A stretch of DNA of 64,000 bases from Harmothoe impar (lineage: Eukaryota; Annelida; Polychaeta; Phyllodocida; Polynoidae). The notes below the pieces were generated by a model. That model was not told the DNA's origin. It saw only the letters and a list, made by a program, of their open reading frames with translations, and searched no databases. The position numbers were made by a program, and so were the translations under genes. How positions within the stretch are numbered: the stretch's first letter is position 1; each line of letters starts with the position of its first letter. Location of the stretch: NCBI GenBank assembly GCA_947462335.1, contig OX381705.1, positions 42,300,675-42,364,674 on the forward strand, read 5' to 3'. Shown piece by piece: positions 23,518 to 34,007 of this stretch.

Positions 23518-23853
23518 ATGGCTGCCAAATACGAATGGTTCAACAATTTAGAAGTGAGGCTCGACATTTTTAGAGGAATGTCATGGCATCACGGAACAGG
23601 TTTCGCAGAGAAACTCGCCGCCCAAGGTTTCTTTTACATAGGAGGCAATGACACGGTAGTCTGCTACCACTGCGGAATCACCTTACACAGTTGGAGGATG
23701 TGCGATATCGTCGTCGTTGAGCATTTCCGACACTCACCTCAATGTCCCCTCATCGTGGTCGCACTGAACAAGAGTCCAGTAGACATCAAACTACTGTCGA
23801 CGATCCTTGGACAGGCGACCACACTAAAGAAACGGAGTCTAAGCTCGCGCTAG
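23518..23853 (+). CDS. Single-BIR-domain (IAP-like) protein carried by the Polinton
   Basis: The 111-residue intact frame starts at an ATG in good context (AAAATGG). It contains one complete baculoviral IAP repeat: RLDIFRGMSW, then GFAEKLAAQGFFYIGGNDTV and CYHCGI, with the zinc ligands spaced as Cx2Cx16Hx6C (CYHC...EHFRHSPQC). IAP-family BIR domains bind caspases or IAP antagonists and are often taken up by large DNA viruses of invertebrates. Here there is no RING and only about 30 residues follow the BIR. It lies near the right end of the element, transcribed outward. Whether it is expressed or blocks cell death is not shown by the sequence. Confidence 0.8.
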   Translation: MAAKYEWFNNLEVRLDIFRGMSWHHGTGFAEKLAAQGFFYIGGNDTVVCYHCGITLHSWRMCDIVVVEHFRHSPQCPLIVVALNKSPVDIKLLSTILGQATTLKKRSLSSR

Positions 23854-23854
23854 C

Positions 23855-24075
23855 CATTCGCCAATTCGCCTGGGGCGATAGAGAGTTGTAACTGGCGAAA
23901 ATTTATTGTTAAAGTATCCCTATTTTTCGCCAGATATCACCTAGCTGGCGAAAATAAAATGATAGTATAAGAACGACCATACACCTGTAAACTAAACAGC
24001 AATATGTCTGGCGAATCCCACTGGAAATTGGTGAAAGAAAAACGGCCGTTTTTCGCCAATCTGGCGAATAAAATA
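23855..24075. repeat. Cluster of TGGCGAA / TTCGCCA motifs
   Basis: About eight copies of the heptamer or its complement lie within 220 bp directly downstream of the BIR frame, for example AACTGGCGAAAAT, TTTTTCGCCAGA, AGCTGGCGAAAAT, GTCTGGCGAATC and TTTTTCGCCAATCTGGCGAA. The pairing of opposite orientations allows several stem-loops. Function unknown. Confidence 0.6.
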
Positions 24076-24169
24076 CGGACCCTAGCGCAAGCCTAGGGAG
24101 TGTGTTGTGTGTTGATGTATTACGTGAGTACTTTATGAAAAAAAATTGTGAGGACTCTTGTACCGCTTG

Positions 24170-24704
24170 CATGTATAAATTCTGTCGTGTTGAATGTGTC
24201 CGCTCTATTGTATAATTTATCGAAATAAAAAGAATTAAATGAAAAAGGCTGTTCAGACTTATTTATAACCAGCCCACTATCATACAACCACCCATCTTTT
24301 GAAAAGAAGTTAGTTGTACCAGAGGTCGACAGACACTATCCCCTATACACAGAATCGATCGGGAAAAAAAATCAGCCTATCATCATATACCTCCGCCCGT
24401 GGCGTTGTTTACAAACAAAGGACCACGTGGTCGGGTCACGTGGTGTTGTTTACATACAAGGTCCGCCCGGAGGCCTCCGATTGGTCGAGAGGCTCCGCTA
24501 ATCCCCACCGAGCAGAGTAAGTGACTTCCGGTTACGATCATGCCCAAATAAGGTCGCTTCCGGTCACGTGACTCCTCCAAGAGGGCGTGGCCTCATATGC
24601 AAATGAGGTCACGTGACCCCATGGAGGTCTGTGATTGGTCTCTCGTCGTTTGAACCATTCTAGTAGCTGAGCTATAGTCCCATCCCGATACATACTATAC
24701 TACT
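24170..24704 (-). repeat. Right terminal inverted repeat of the Polinton
   Basis: Reverse complement of the left repeat over its outer 165 bp and inner 160 bp. The central 24335-24535 part diverges and holds CCACGTGG and TCACGTGG motifs. The copies are similar but not identical, so they have diverged or were assembled from different family members. Confidence 0.85.
24555..24660 (-). promoter_or_regulatory. Octamer plus CACGTG cluster in the right Polinton terminus
   Basis: Mirror of the left cluster: CACGTG at 24565-24570, octamer complement ATGCAAAT at 24597-24604, the palindrome GGTCACGTGACC at 24607-24618 and GTGATTGGTC (CCAAT complement) near 24632. Conservation of these sites while the middle of the repeat diverged suggests constraint. 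Confidence 0.5.
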
Positions 24705-24710
24705 GAGAAG
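24705..24710 (+). repeat. Right target-site duplication of the Polinton (GAGAAG)
   Basis: Identical to 12580-12585 and immediately outside the CTATACTACT terminus. A perfect duplication suggests an insertion that is not very old, despite decay of the polymerase. Confidence 0.85.
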
Positions 24711-25071
24711 TCTTACTCTAGGTGTAGGGTAGACGTTAGATACATATCTTTTCATGATGTCTAAATTGTGTTTGCGTCTGGCTTCTTATTTATGAAATAA
24801 ATTTATACCACAATTAAAATGATTTTGGAATATACCCACCTCACACAATGTTATAATTATTCCACTTACTAACATCTTTATATCGCATCTTCCTGATGTC
24901 CTTCAAAGCAGGTCATACTAATATCATTATGTTACATTGAAAAGATGTCAGAAGATTGACGTCTAAATCATTTGCATATAGCACGTCATGAGGCCAAGAA
25001 TATGACGTAACCGAATGTAGTAAATATCTATTGAAAAAAGATGTAGAGCTGACGTGATTTACTACGAGTTT
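24711..25071 (+). mobile_element. CCCAGCTAGCA element, copy 1, right part
   Basis: The end (24935-25071: TGACGTAACCGAATGTAGTA, AAATATCTATTG, TGACGTGATTTACTACGAG) matches 27490-27575 of the complete copy. It is therefore the continuation of 11773-12585 on the far side of the Polinton. Its terminal TGCTAGCTGGG is missing, replaced by the C-rich repeat that follows. Confidence 0.7.
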
Positions 25072-25475
25072 TTTACACCCCCCCGGTCGCGGGGTCAACA
25101 TTTTTTCCCCCCCCCCCTTACGGCCGAAAATCGGCTCGGGCGCGGGCCCTTTGAAGCATAGCTAGCGCAGACTTTTCGGCTCAAAGCAGGTTAAATTATT
25201 TTGACCCCCCCAAGAGGGGTCCATATTTTTTACACTCCCCCCCCGGTCGAGGGGTCAGAATTTTTTACCCCCCCTTAAGGCCGAAAACCGGCTCGCGCGC
25301 GGACCCTTTGAAGCATAGTAACACGCGGGCTTTTTGGCTCAAAGCAGGTTAAATTATTTTGACCCCCCCCCAAGAGGGGTCCTTTTTTGCCCCCCCCCGG
25401 TCAAGGGGTCCAAATTTTTTTGCTCCCCCCAAACCCGCCACCCCCCCCCCTGTTGTTATAAAAGTGATCACTCCC
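25072..25475. mobile_element. Truncated C-rich MITE related to 14114-14432
   Basis: It has the same poly-C, AAATTTTTT and CTTTGAAGCATAG modules, duplicated internally, and the same right terminus (TGTTGTTATAAAAGTGATCA then CTCCC) followed by TAA at 25476-25478. The matching left terminus is absent. Confidence 0.65.
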
Positions 25476-25561
25476 TAAAGTCAGGGTGTGGCTTATATGC
25501 TAGTTAGGCTTATCCGCAAGGTTTTAACCAAATAAATAACCAAGAAAGCAAAGTGATACAC

Positions 25562-25712
25562 ATAGCCCAGCTAACAAAAAAACATTATCTTACGTCAAAA
25601 TAACGTTTTAAACTTTACATAACGTTATGTCATACTAAAGAGCCTTAGAAAAACGTTGACATATAACGTTATATAACGTCATAAAATGGTGTATGACGTT
25701 ATTTGTTTACTG
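25562..25712. repeat. AACGTT-rich element fragment ending in TGTTTACTGGG
   Basis: The left edge CCCAGCTAACA and right edge TTTGTTTACTGGG enclose several AACGTT and TATAACGTTA motifs, as in the larger elements at 33552-35533 and 55878-57672. It appears to be a short internally deleted member. The interval 25713-26042 that follows holds the second copy of the GTGTTACAAGGGGG repeat and no gene. Confidence 0.6.
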
Positions 25713-26042
25713 GGAGGCCTGCTGTTACGTAATTATGGAGGGGGGTATGGCATTTTGTTCCAATGTGTTACAAGGGGGGAGGGAGGGGGGTAAAAAATTG
25801 GCCAAAATTGTGTTACATAATATTTGAATGGCGCCCCTACTGGACACCTCAGGGTTTCTATGCAATTTCTGCCTCATTGGTGACCATAAATAACTTCAAT
25901 AAGGCCAGATCAAAAAAAAGTTGGTCAATGGATTTCCAACACCTTATTTTCGGAAATGGCATTTTCTTTTCTTGTAAATAAAAATTGTCGATGGATTTTG
26001 CTTGCCTCATTTTTTTTCAAAATTTTCTCTTCTAGTAACTCG

Positions 26043-27797
26043 CCCCCTCCTAGTAGCAAGCCCGCACGGGGCCAATTTGGTTTTAGCTCGAATTGGCTGT
26101 TTGAAGTCGGGCAAAACTGAGCTGGGTTTCATGTTGGGCAGATGGCTGGGCTGAAGTGTGGCCCCATCGGGCTGCCCATTTTGGGCTGAGATCAGTTTCA
26201 AAGCGGGCTGCCTGATTTGGGCCCACTTCGAGCCGATGAGGGCTGAGGTTGGGTTTGGACAAGGCAACTGGTCTAGTAGTCGGAAACAATAAACAGATGT
26301 TCTCACAGTTTGGAAATAAGGTAGATTATATATATTTGAATGATGAAAAGAAGGTTCTCCAAGCGGCTATCCAGTGTAGACACTATTTCTATGGCATTAC
26401 AATTTGCTTAACACCCCAGCTAGCACCTTATATAAAAAGTACGTCTTTTACTGGTCATATTCACGTTGATACGTAAAAACGACCCCATAATTACATCTTG
26501 AGGGAGTAAATCAATTCACATAGTAGTTTGACAGGAAACTTATGTATTATTTACATCTAAATGGCCATGTGAAAAAGACATTAGTCATTTGATATCATCC
26601 ATACGTTTGAATGTGGTCACTATTTGACATAACGAGTGGTAAAATCTTGATTAGAATATTACATCTTTTTTTGGAGAAACTATACATGTAAAATATTGGT
26701 GTCAAATTCATGACTGAAGGTGCATGCTAAAATGATGTGATAGATTTGACATCAATATTACGTATACTTTATACATGTGGTACATCCTTATCTGGTCAGA
26801 TTATGACGTCTATAACACATCTGTACTTTACCTTTCAAGTGGTTCACTCTTTTAACACAAGATGTCTCCCTTAACCAATATCGATAGAATCCAATCTACA
26901 TTGGCAATACTTTGACCATAAATGGGTATTTATTCAACACAATAAATTTCCAAAGAAGATGAAATTTGACCAACTTTTGTCTGCAATGTATGATATGTCA
27001 TTTTTGTTCCTGTAGAACGATTTTTTAAGGGAGAACCAGGAGATTAGTATGAGCACACCTTTTCTTTGGTTGCTACAACTATTCAAATCAAAATACTGAC
27101 CATGAGCTGGCATCACATCTTGGCCAATTTGCTAGGATCAATGTGCTAAGTCTCTGTAGGACTATTGGTGATGTCTACAGGCAAGAAACCCTTGATTATG
27201 TTGATTGCCTGGATGTTACTTGCTTCTGATGGAGTACCACACACAGAGAAAATAGGTGCAAATAATGTTTTAGTTTTACATGTTTTTAACATAATAATGC
27301 TGTCAAAAACAAAATTATGCTGAGATCAGATTAATGTCACCCATGGCCATCTAAATTACATTGTGTATATATATCATATATATAATTGATGATGATGTCT
27401 ACATCATGTAACTTATTTACGTAAGATACACATGATTCTTTTACATGGATATTACATAGTCAAAAGCACGTCTTAAAGATTTGCACATAGTATGTAATGG
27501 GCGCCACTTTCTGACGTAACCAAATGCAGTAAATATCTGTTGAGAAAAGACGTAGAGATAACGTGATTTATACGAGTTTTGCTAGCTGGGACAGTATGAA
27601 CTATGGATTTGAAGGCCAATGTACACCATAGACACTTGTCTATGCTGCATATGGCTCAAACCTGATGATAATAGGCCTGCTTGATACTTCTATTATTGGG
27701 TAGAAAGAGTGTGATTATTCCTTGGGTTGATTAGCAGGACCTTGGATATCTGGTTCAACAAATACAAGAAATCATTGGGGAATGATTGAATAGATTC
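26043..27797 (+). repeat. Duplicated segment, copy A (contains an insertion)
   Basis: 26043-26412 and 27591-27797 match 28197-28922 and 28945-29148 in order, from TAGTAGCAAGCCCGCACGGG through GATGAAAAGAAGGTTCTCC to TGATTGAATAGATTC. The match is interrupted only by the CCCAGCTAGCA element. Copy B has no such insertion at that point, giving an empty-site reference. The first part is also shorter here because copy B has an internally expanded minisatellite. Confidence 0.8.
26415..27590 (+). mobile_element. CCCAGCTAGCA element, copy 2, full length, 1.18 kb
   Basis: The left end CCCAGCTAGCA and right end TGCTAGCTGGG are 11-bp inverted repeats. ACA occurs at both flanks (26411-26413 and 27591-27593), and the duplicated segment at 28197-29148 lacks the insert. 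There is no transposase frame. A split copy lies at 11773-12585 with 24711-25071. The superfamily is undetermined; the short ends and possible 3-bp duplication leave several options. Confidence 0.8.
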
Positions 27798-27837
27798 TAA
27801 AAACCCATAATTATCAGGCAGTGCTGTGGCACCAAAT

Positions 27838-28196
27838 TAGTGAGCCCGTCCAAAAACTGATCTGAGCCCGCTTTCAACCCGTCCAAAAACCGATCTGAGC
27901 CCGCTTTCAACCCGTCCAAAATCCAATCTGAACCCGCTTTCAGCCTGTCCAAAAACCCGCATGGGGCCAGACCAAAGCCCAGTGCCCTAAACCGACGGGA
28001 GCCTATCGGTTAGCCCACTCGCTTTCAACCCGTCCAAAATCCAATTTGAACCCGCTTTCAGCCTGTCCAAAAACTGATCTGAACCCGCATGGGGCCAGAC
28101 CAAAGCCCAGTGCCCTAAACCGACGGGAGCCTATCGGTTAGCCCACTCCGGGCCACACAGTCTGGTCCCATCCAGGGCCACAGTGTGTTTGCTACT
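27838..28196 (+). repeat. AGCCCGTCCAAAAACTGATCTG minisatellite
   Basis: Units on the theme CCCGTCCAAAA...CTGATCTGAGCCCGCTTTCAA recur at least six times. One 100-bp block (CGCATGGGGCCAGACC through TCGGTTAGCCCACTC) appears twice, at about 27957 and 28086. No coding frame. Confidence 0.65.
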
Positions 28197-29148
28197 AGGG
28201 TCCTAGTAGCGAGCCCGCACGGGGCCAATTTGGTTTTAGCTCGGATTGGCTGTTTGAAGTTGGGCAAAACTGAGCTGGGTTTCATGTTGGGCAGATGGCT
28301 GGGCTGAGGTGTGGCCCTGACCAGGCTGCCCGCTTTGGGCTCAGATCAGTTTCAAAGTGGGTTGCCCGATTTGGGCTCAGATCGATTTCAAAGTGGGCTG
28401 CCCATTTCGGTTTTATGTTGGGCAGATGGCTTGGCTGAAGTGTGGCCCCAATCAGGCTTCCTGTTTTGGGCTCAGATCAGTTTCAAAGTGGGTTACCTGA
28501 TTTGGGCTCAGATCAGTTTCATAGCGGGCTGCTCATTTTGGTTTCACATTGGGCAGATGGCTAGGGTTAAGTGTGGCCCCGATTGGGCTCCCCATTTCAG
28601 GCTCAGATCAGTTTCAAAGCGGGCTGTCTGATGTGGACTGACATTGGGTTTGGACAGGGCAAACTGGTCTAGTGGTTCTGATCAGTTACATCAGATGTCA
28701 CTACTATACAATATATAGAGTTTTCCAACAAAGACCGATGAAAATGATTTCATACAATAATACAAGAAAAGGTTAAAGTGTAGTAGAATAGGAAACAATA
28801 AAAAGATGCTCTCACAGTTTGGAAATAAGGTAGACTATATATATTTGAATGATGAAAAGAAGGTTCTCCAAGCAGCTATCCAGTGTAGACACTATTTCTG
28901 TGGAATAACATTTTGCTTAACACAGTCTCCATGCTCCATGTGGGTATGAACTATGGATTTGAAGGCCAATGTACACCGTAGACACTTGTCTATGCTGCAT
29001 GTGGCTCAAACCTGATGATAATAGGCCTGCTTGATACTTCCATTATTGGGTAGGAAGAGTATGATTATGCCTTGGGTTGATTAGCCAGACCTAGGATATC
29101 TGGTTCAACAAATACAAGAAATCATTGGGGGATGATTGAATAGATTCA
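28197..29148 (+). repeat. Duplicated segment, copy B (uninterrupted)
   Basis: The counterpart of copy A, with an expanded minisatellite (28220-28660) in which TTTGGGCTCAGATCAGTTTC and GGGCAGATGGCT recur four to five times. A frame open through this repeat near 28311-28631 is a composition artefact. Downstream (29149-29969) lies a tRNA-like stretch and non-repetitive sequence without a supportable gene. Confidence 0.75.
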
Positions 29149-29151
29149 GGA

Positions 29152-29222
29152 TATGACTTGCCAGGGATTTGAGCTTAGGTCCTCTGCATCGTGAATCCAC
29201 CATGCTAACCATTACTCTATGA
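29152..29222 (-). repeat. tRNA-like sequence (SINE-type relic)
   Basis: Read on the minus strand, CATAGAGTAATGGTTAGCATGG matches a pol III A box region and AGCTCAAATCCCTGGCA a degenerate B box about 40 bases later. Acceptor-stem pairing is poor, so I treat it as a tRNA-derived repeat and not a functional tRNA. Confidence 0.4.
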
Positions 29223-29972
29223 GGGGCAGGTGACATAAGGAATGCCCAGGTACAACCCACTCACAATACTCGCACCCTGTTTGTACCCTAATCTCGGACC
29301 TGAGATTTGGCTGAGCTGGTTGCTGGTGACAAGGGGAATACAATTGGTACCAGAGCAACACCTGGTGGCAGCACCAGTTTCTCGCTTGTGCTCTTTTGGC
29401 CGGCCCAGAACTCGGGATTCAACTGAGTTGGCGCTATGGGGTGAGGCTGTGATGAGGAGACGTTGGTTGTGTGTATATTGGGGTAAGAGGCATACTCTGC
29501 TGTCCAGATGGTAGAAGGTAGTTTATAGTGGCACGTGTTGGCCACACTCCCCTCATTACAGAAACATCCCCCTCATCAGGGTTTAATCAACCCACATCTA
29601 GCCAACCTTCACCAATGTACCCTCATCCCTAAACTCTACTCACAACCCAACACCCACCCCATCTACACCATTGGTGATTTATTTACCTTCTGGTCTATCA
29701 GTAGATGACAGCTGATATCTGAATCCAATTAAGGATACCCCAATTGACACGTACCCTTGAACAATCAATCTGATTTTGGTAAGAATTTAATTAGGAATAA
29801 GCACAGCAGGCATACCTTTATTCATTCACCAACGTTGTATTGGCACAACGTTGGCCGCGTGTCTCATCAGGGTTATTCACGTAGCTAGAAATACAGTGAT
29901 ACATGTAGTACAATTGGAAGTGTCGATTTAAATGGGGGGGGGGGTACTCAGTATAGGAATGGGTACTACCGT

Positions 29973-30213
29973 AAATTCCCGCATACTCCCCATATCTCGC
30001 ATATAGCCCCCCCCCCCCAACTCATGAGAATCCTATAACCCGTTTTGGGATATGAAAATGTGTAGTTACTGTTGGCCTAAGTATTAGTACTGTTCTATAG
30101 AGATAAAAACAACAACTCGTATAACCCGCACCCTATACAGCCATGTTTGGTATCAAATGAAAGCTGAGATCGGTTCGCGTACAACCCGCGGGTAGTACGC
30201 GGGAATTTACGGT
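29973..30213. mobile_element. Short element with ACCGTAAATTCCCGC termini
   Basis: The left end ACCGTAAATTCCCGCATACT and the complement of the right end (ACCGTAAATTCCCGCGTACT) are near-perfect inverted repeats, with TA outside the left end and a short ambiguous flank on the right. The interior has a poly-C tract and no frame. The stretch 30214-30650 that follows has no gene. Confidence 0.65.
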
Positions 30214-30654
30214 AACTGCGGTAACAACCCCAAAAAGCTGTCACTGTGCATGGCGTCAAAGCAAGAAAAAATGGAGGGGGCTGTCAATTACAAGTAAAAA
30301 GTTAGGGGTTGTCAATAACGGGAAAACATTGAACCAGGGGCTGTCACAATTGGATATAGAAATAATAAACCATTACATTTCATACATGACTTGATCGGAC
30401 AAATCAAGTCATCGGTTGGGGAGGGGGTGTAAAGTTCTGTGTCACATCACCTTTTTAAGTCCAGGCATATTAATGGAAAAAAAGGGTACAGATGTAGAGC
30501 ATATAAATTAAAAGATGTAGAGCATATAAGTTAAAAGAAAATGACTAATTATATCTACTGATATTATGTATATTAAAACTGGTATCATTGTGATAGTTTC
30601 TCTGCTATCTAGCTGGAATTGGCCATTGTTAGATCGGGCAGACTAGTACCACCC

Positions 30655-31677
30655 AGTCAGCATTGCTTATTGGGGCCCATACGTGTCTAAAGGTGGGCCG
30701 TTAGGTGGGGCCCACGTCAATTCGCCATATGGGGCCCACCACTTTTTGTCCTGGGCTAACTGCTGGGACCAAGATGGGCTTCCCAGATTTTAATTGAGCA
30801 TATCCATATGGGCATAGGGCGGGGCCCACATGGACTTGCTTGAATTTTTAATATATATTTTTTTTTAGGGGGGGGGGTATAGGACTGTGAACATCTACTA
30901 TGGTTGTTTGCCATTATTTCTTATCCCAATGTTATTGCCAATCTCCCAACTATGTGATGCAGCCAGCATGTGAGTAGCCTGTGTGTGAGAACTCAGTCAG
31001 TGGCAGGATTATGTATTTTTATGACATTCAGTGAACAGGTGTTTGTATCAGGGTGATGCTTGTTTCCATATTTGTATGCAGAATAGGGTTATAAAACATG
31101 GCATTCCCAGAACCTATTATGAAATCTGTTATATTCCCAGCCATTCTGGAATTATTGAGAATCCATAAACTTTTGTAATCCAAATGTAAAAAGCCCTGTT
31201 GAACATTAATGTGGTATCACTTACAACGAGGACATCTAGTGGTTTGTTCAAGAACATGACTTGCCCACTTGGCCCAGGTCCAGCCCAGATGAATCCCATC
31301 CATGAGAGGGAATAGGATTTGAAAAGTAGCCATGAAAGTTAAGTTGATGGCCTGAACCCAGAAAGTTAAGTGGTGGGCCAAACCAAATGGGACCCACCTC
31401 ATGGTACATTAAAAGCCCATGTAAAGCCCATTGACCCTTTAATACACTTTGCCCGAATCCATCCCAAGTGAAACCCATCTTGATGTAACAGCATAGCAAC
31501 TTTACTTAAAATGTTAATTTCAAAGAATCACTGCTAATGGATACACATTAACGTATTTCAAATGTAGTTAAATGTCTATATTTGAAGTTTGGTCTGTGGG
31601 TTAAGCCCAGCTGGGGCCCACCTAGCAGCCCAGGTTTACCCCCATAGAAATCCCAAGGAGATTTTAGCCCACTTTAA
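30655..31677. repeat. GGGGCCCAC-palindrome repeat region
   Basis: GGGGCCCA and GTGGGCC motifs recur at 30673, 30703, 30714, 30739, 30823 and, in altered form, 31240-31480 and 31610-31680. They continue beyond the next element at 33475-33550. This suggests one older repeat into which the TTAA and AACGTT elements inserted. No gene is present. Confidence 0.45.
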
Positions 31678-33342
31678 GGGGGCACAATAGGGTAGATCCA
31701 GTGGAACAGCTGATCATGTATATTTCAATAGGAATATGTTAAAGCTAGACATGTTATATATGGCTCACTCTCACCAGATCGATGCAACTTTTATTTGGCC
31801 GTACATGATCGGCGGACGTACATGATCGGCGGACGTACATGATCGGTGACGTACATGATCGGTGACGTACATGATCGGTGACGTACATGATCGGGGATTA
31901 TTGACTGCCCTGACCAGGATAAACCATAGATAAACCTTACCAAGGTGTTCATATAATGTCTGTATTGGTATTTAAAATGGTTTAAATGTGTAAATGATTC
32001 TAGTAAGAGTATTTTACATGACATTTCAATGCCGATCATGTACGTCATGTGACGTACATGATCGGTGACGTACATGATCGGTGATTATTGACTGCCCTAC
32101 TCTTTCTGACCATAATAAAACATTTATAAACCTTACCAAGGTGTACATATAATGTCTGTCTTGGTATTTCAAATGGTTTAAATGTGTAGATGAGTCTAGT
32201 AAGAGTATTTTACATGACATTTCAATACCGATCATGTACGTCATGTGACGTACATGATCGGCCATTATTTATTGACTGCTTTAATTACCTTTTCTGACCA
32301 TATTTAAAACATAAATCAATCATAGTGAGGTGTACATATGATGTAGGTCTAAATATGTGTAATCATAGACAAGTCAAGCAGTGGGTAAATAGGAAATTTT
32401 ACATGACATTCCAAGCCGATCATGTACGTCACATGACGTACATGATCGGTTACACATTGAGCCCCCCCCCTCCGGCCCCTATAAATATTTTGGGAGTTGT
32501 TTTTTTCTAATTAACTCCCCAAAGATACATTACAGCCTGTAGGTATGGTTGGGAGAGTTAAACATCGTAGTGCAGGGGGTAAAAGATGGGTTTTGTCCTC
32601 TGCCGATCATGTACGTCCACCGATCATGTACGTCCACCGATCATGTAGGTCCACTTTTTCACTTGCACTGATTTGGTGAGAGTGAGCCATATGGGTTTGA
32701 TCATATTTAAGGCCTCCATCAAATTCCTTCCATTATTTGGCGTTGCTATGGCTGTGGAATCCAAATGGAACAAAAACGTTCCTTTTTAGCTCCTTTTCAC
32801 TAGAATGGCACTATTATATAGAAATATTGTATAATTTTCAATTTTCAAAATTGAAATAGGTTTTTGATGTGCTTACAGAGGGCGGTTTTTCATATTTTGT
32901 TGATATTTCAATTATTAAGCTCTACAGAGCTGTTCAAAGTTGCATGGTTACCAAAAAATGGTGATTTTCTCGATTTTCCCTTAAAAATCACACTTTTTTG
33001 GTGACTATACAATTTTGAAAGGCTCTGTAGACCTTAATATTAAAAATATAATTAAAAGAAGCAAAACCGCCCTCCATTATGACATCAAATATCAATTTCA
33101 CCTATCAAATCTGGCAATTATATATTTTTTCCATCCCATAATGGCATTCTAATGAAAAGAAGCTAAAAAAGAACGTTTCTGTTCCATTTACATTCCACAG
33201 CCATAGCAACACCAAATAATGGAAAGAATTTGATGGAAGCATTACATAGGGTCATAACCATATATAACATGTCTAGCTTTAACATATTTCTACTGAAATA
33301 TACGAGATCAACTGTTCTACCTCTCTACCCTATTGTGCCCCC
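31678..33342. mobile_element. TTAA-flanked foldback element
   Basis: The ends GGGGGCACAATAGGGTAGA and its approximate complement lie inside TTAA (31674-31677 and 33343-33346), the target of piggyBac and Kolobok elements. Inverted homology extends about 110 bp inward (through AAAGCTAGACATGTTATATATGG). A second, longer inverted repeat spans about 32690-33270 (TCCATCAAATTC ... complement, AGGGCGGTTTT ... complement). There is no transposase frame. The left half contains a palindromic satellite. Confidence 0.75.
31797..32655. repeat. Satellite built on the palindrome CCGATCATGTACGTCA
   Basis: At 31799-31895 the 16-17 base unit GTACATGATCGGYGGAC or GTACATGATCGGTGAC is repeated six times in tandem. 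It then recurs as inverted pairs at about 32034-32082, 32228-32262 and 32417-32450, and as GATCATGTACGTCCACC units at 32602-32650. The paired copies sit about 190 bp apart within a longer tandem unit that includes TTATTGACTGCC and TTTACATGACATTTC. Spacers are near-identical repeats and not unique sequence, so this is not a CRISPR array. Confidence 0.85.
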
Positions 33343-34007
33343 TTAACTAGATATTGCCCAAATGCACTTTGACACAAAACCATGAAAATGGTACTTTACA
33401 TTATAATTTTCTAAAAACAACCAAAGATGAGTATGTTTCAAAGTATTTACAACATATTTTAGAAAAATGTTGTTGGTGGGCTTAGCCGATCTGGAAACTT
33501 ACTGGTAGCCCTGGATACCATATGGCCCAAGTAGAACACATATGGGGCCCACCCAGTAAACACAACTGCGTTATTAGAACGTAATTTCAGTACGTAATTA
33601 TAACGTCCAAATGTAAGGGTTGCTTAACGTTATCAAACTTATATAAACGTTATCAAACGTATATAAACGTTATATGAACGTTATTTTCAAGTCTATTTAA
33701 CGTTACTACCACGTTTACATACGGTACATAAATGTTATCATGTGGGTTCGAATCCTGTAACCAGCAACTCGATTTTGATTGGAAAGTCATATTATGAAAT
33801 TTCATTAAACCTAAAGTTTTCACATTAGCATGCTGTCGTATCAGTTTACAGCTACTCAAATGTTCTAGATTAAAATCATGACAGTGATTACAGTACGAAA
33901 ATTTGATGCTAGTTACAGGATTCGAACCCACATGTAATTAACAAAGAAATCCCAAAGAAAGGAGAATCAAAATTTAGATAAGTAGATGTGTAGCAGGGTA
34001 AGCAGCA

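Larger units (their letters stand above)
12586..24704. mobile_element. Maverick/Polinton-type element, 12.1 kb, degenerate
   Basis: The ends are AGTAGTATAGTATGTATCGG and its complement, so the element begins AG and ends CT as Polintons do. It is bounded by perfect 6-bp target duplications GAGAAG (12580-12585 and 24705-24710), the length typical of Polintons. Terminal inverted repeats are about 530 bp. Cargo: decayed protein-primed PolB (minus), a PC4-like frame (minus), a BIR protein (plus) and two unassigned frames. No DDE integrase, packaging ATPase, adenain-like protease or jelly-roll capsid gene is detectable, whereas full-length Polintons of 15-20 kb have them. Two MITEs, a roughly 1.2-kb segment inside PolB and a miniature Polinton are nested within. 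The polymerase is broken, so this copy is not autonomous. Confidence 0.88.

Noticed and set aside
28311..28631. 106-codon frame in the duplicated segment
   Set aside because: It is the translation of a minisatellite with repeated SVSKRA-like units and is absent from copy A.
29242..29545. Overlapping frames of 85-90 codons on both strands
   Set aside because: No domain, and two opposite-strand frames of similar length overlap; probably chance.
31797..31895. Possible CRISPR array
   Set aside because: Repeats are contiguous 16-17 base units without unique spacers, in an animal genome, and continue as inverted pairs.
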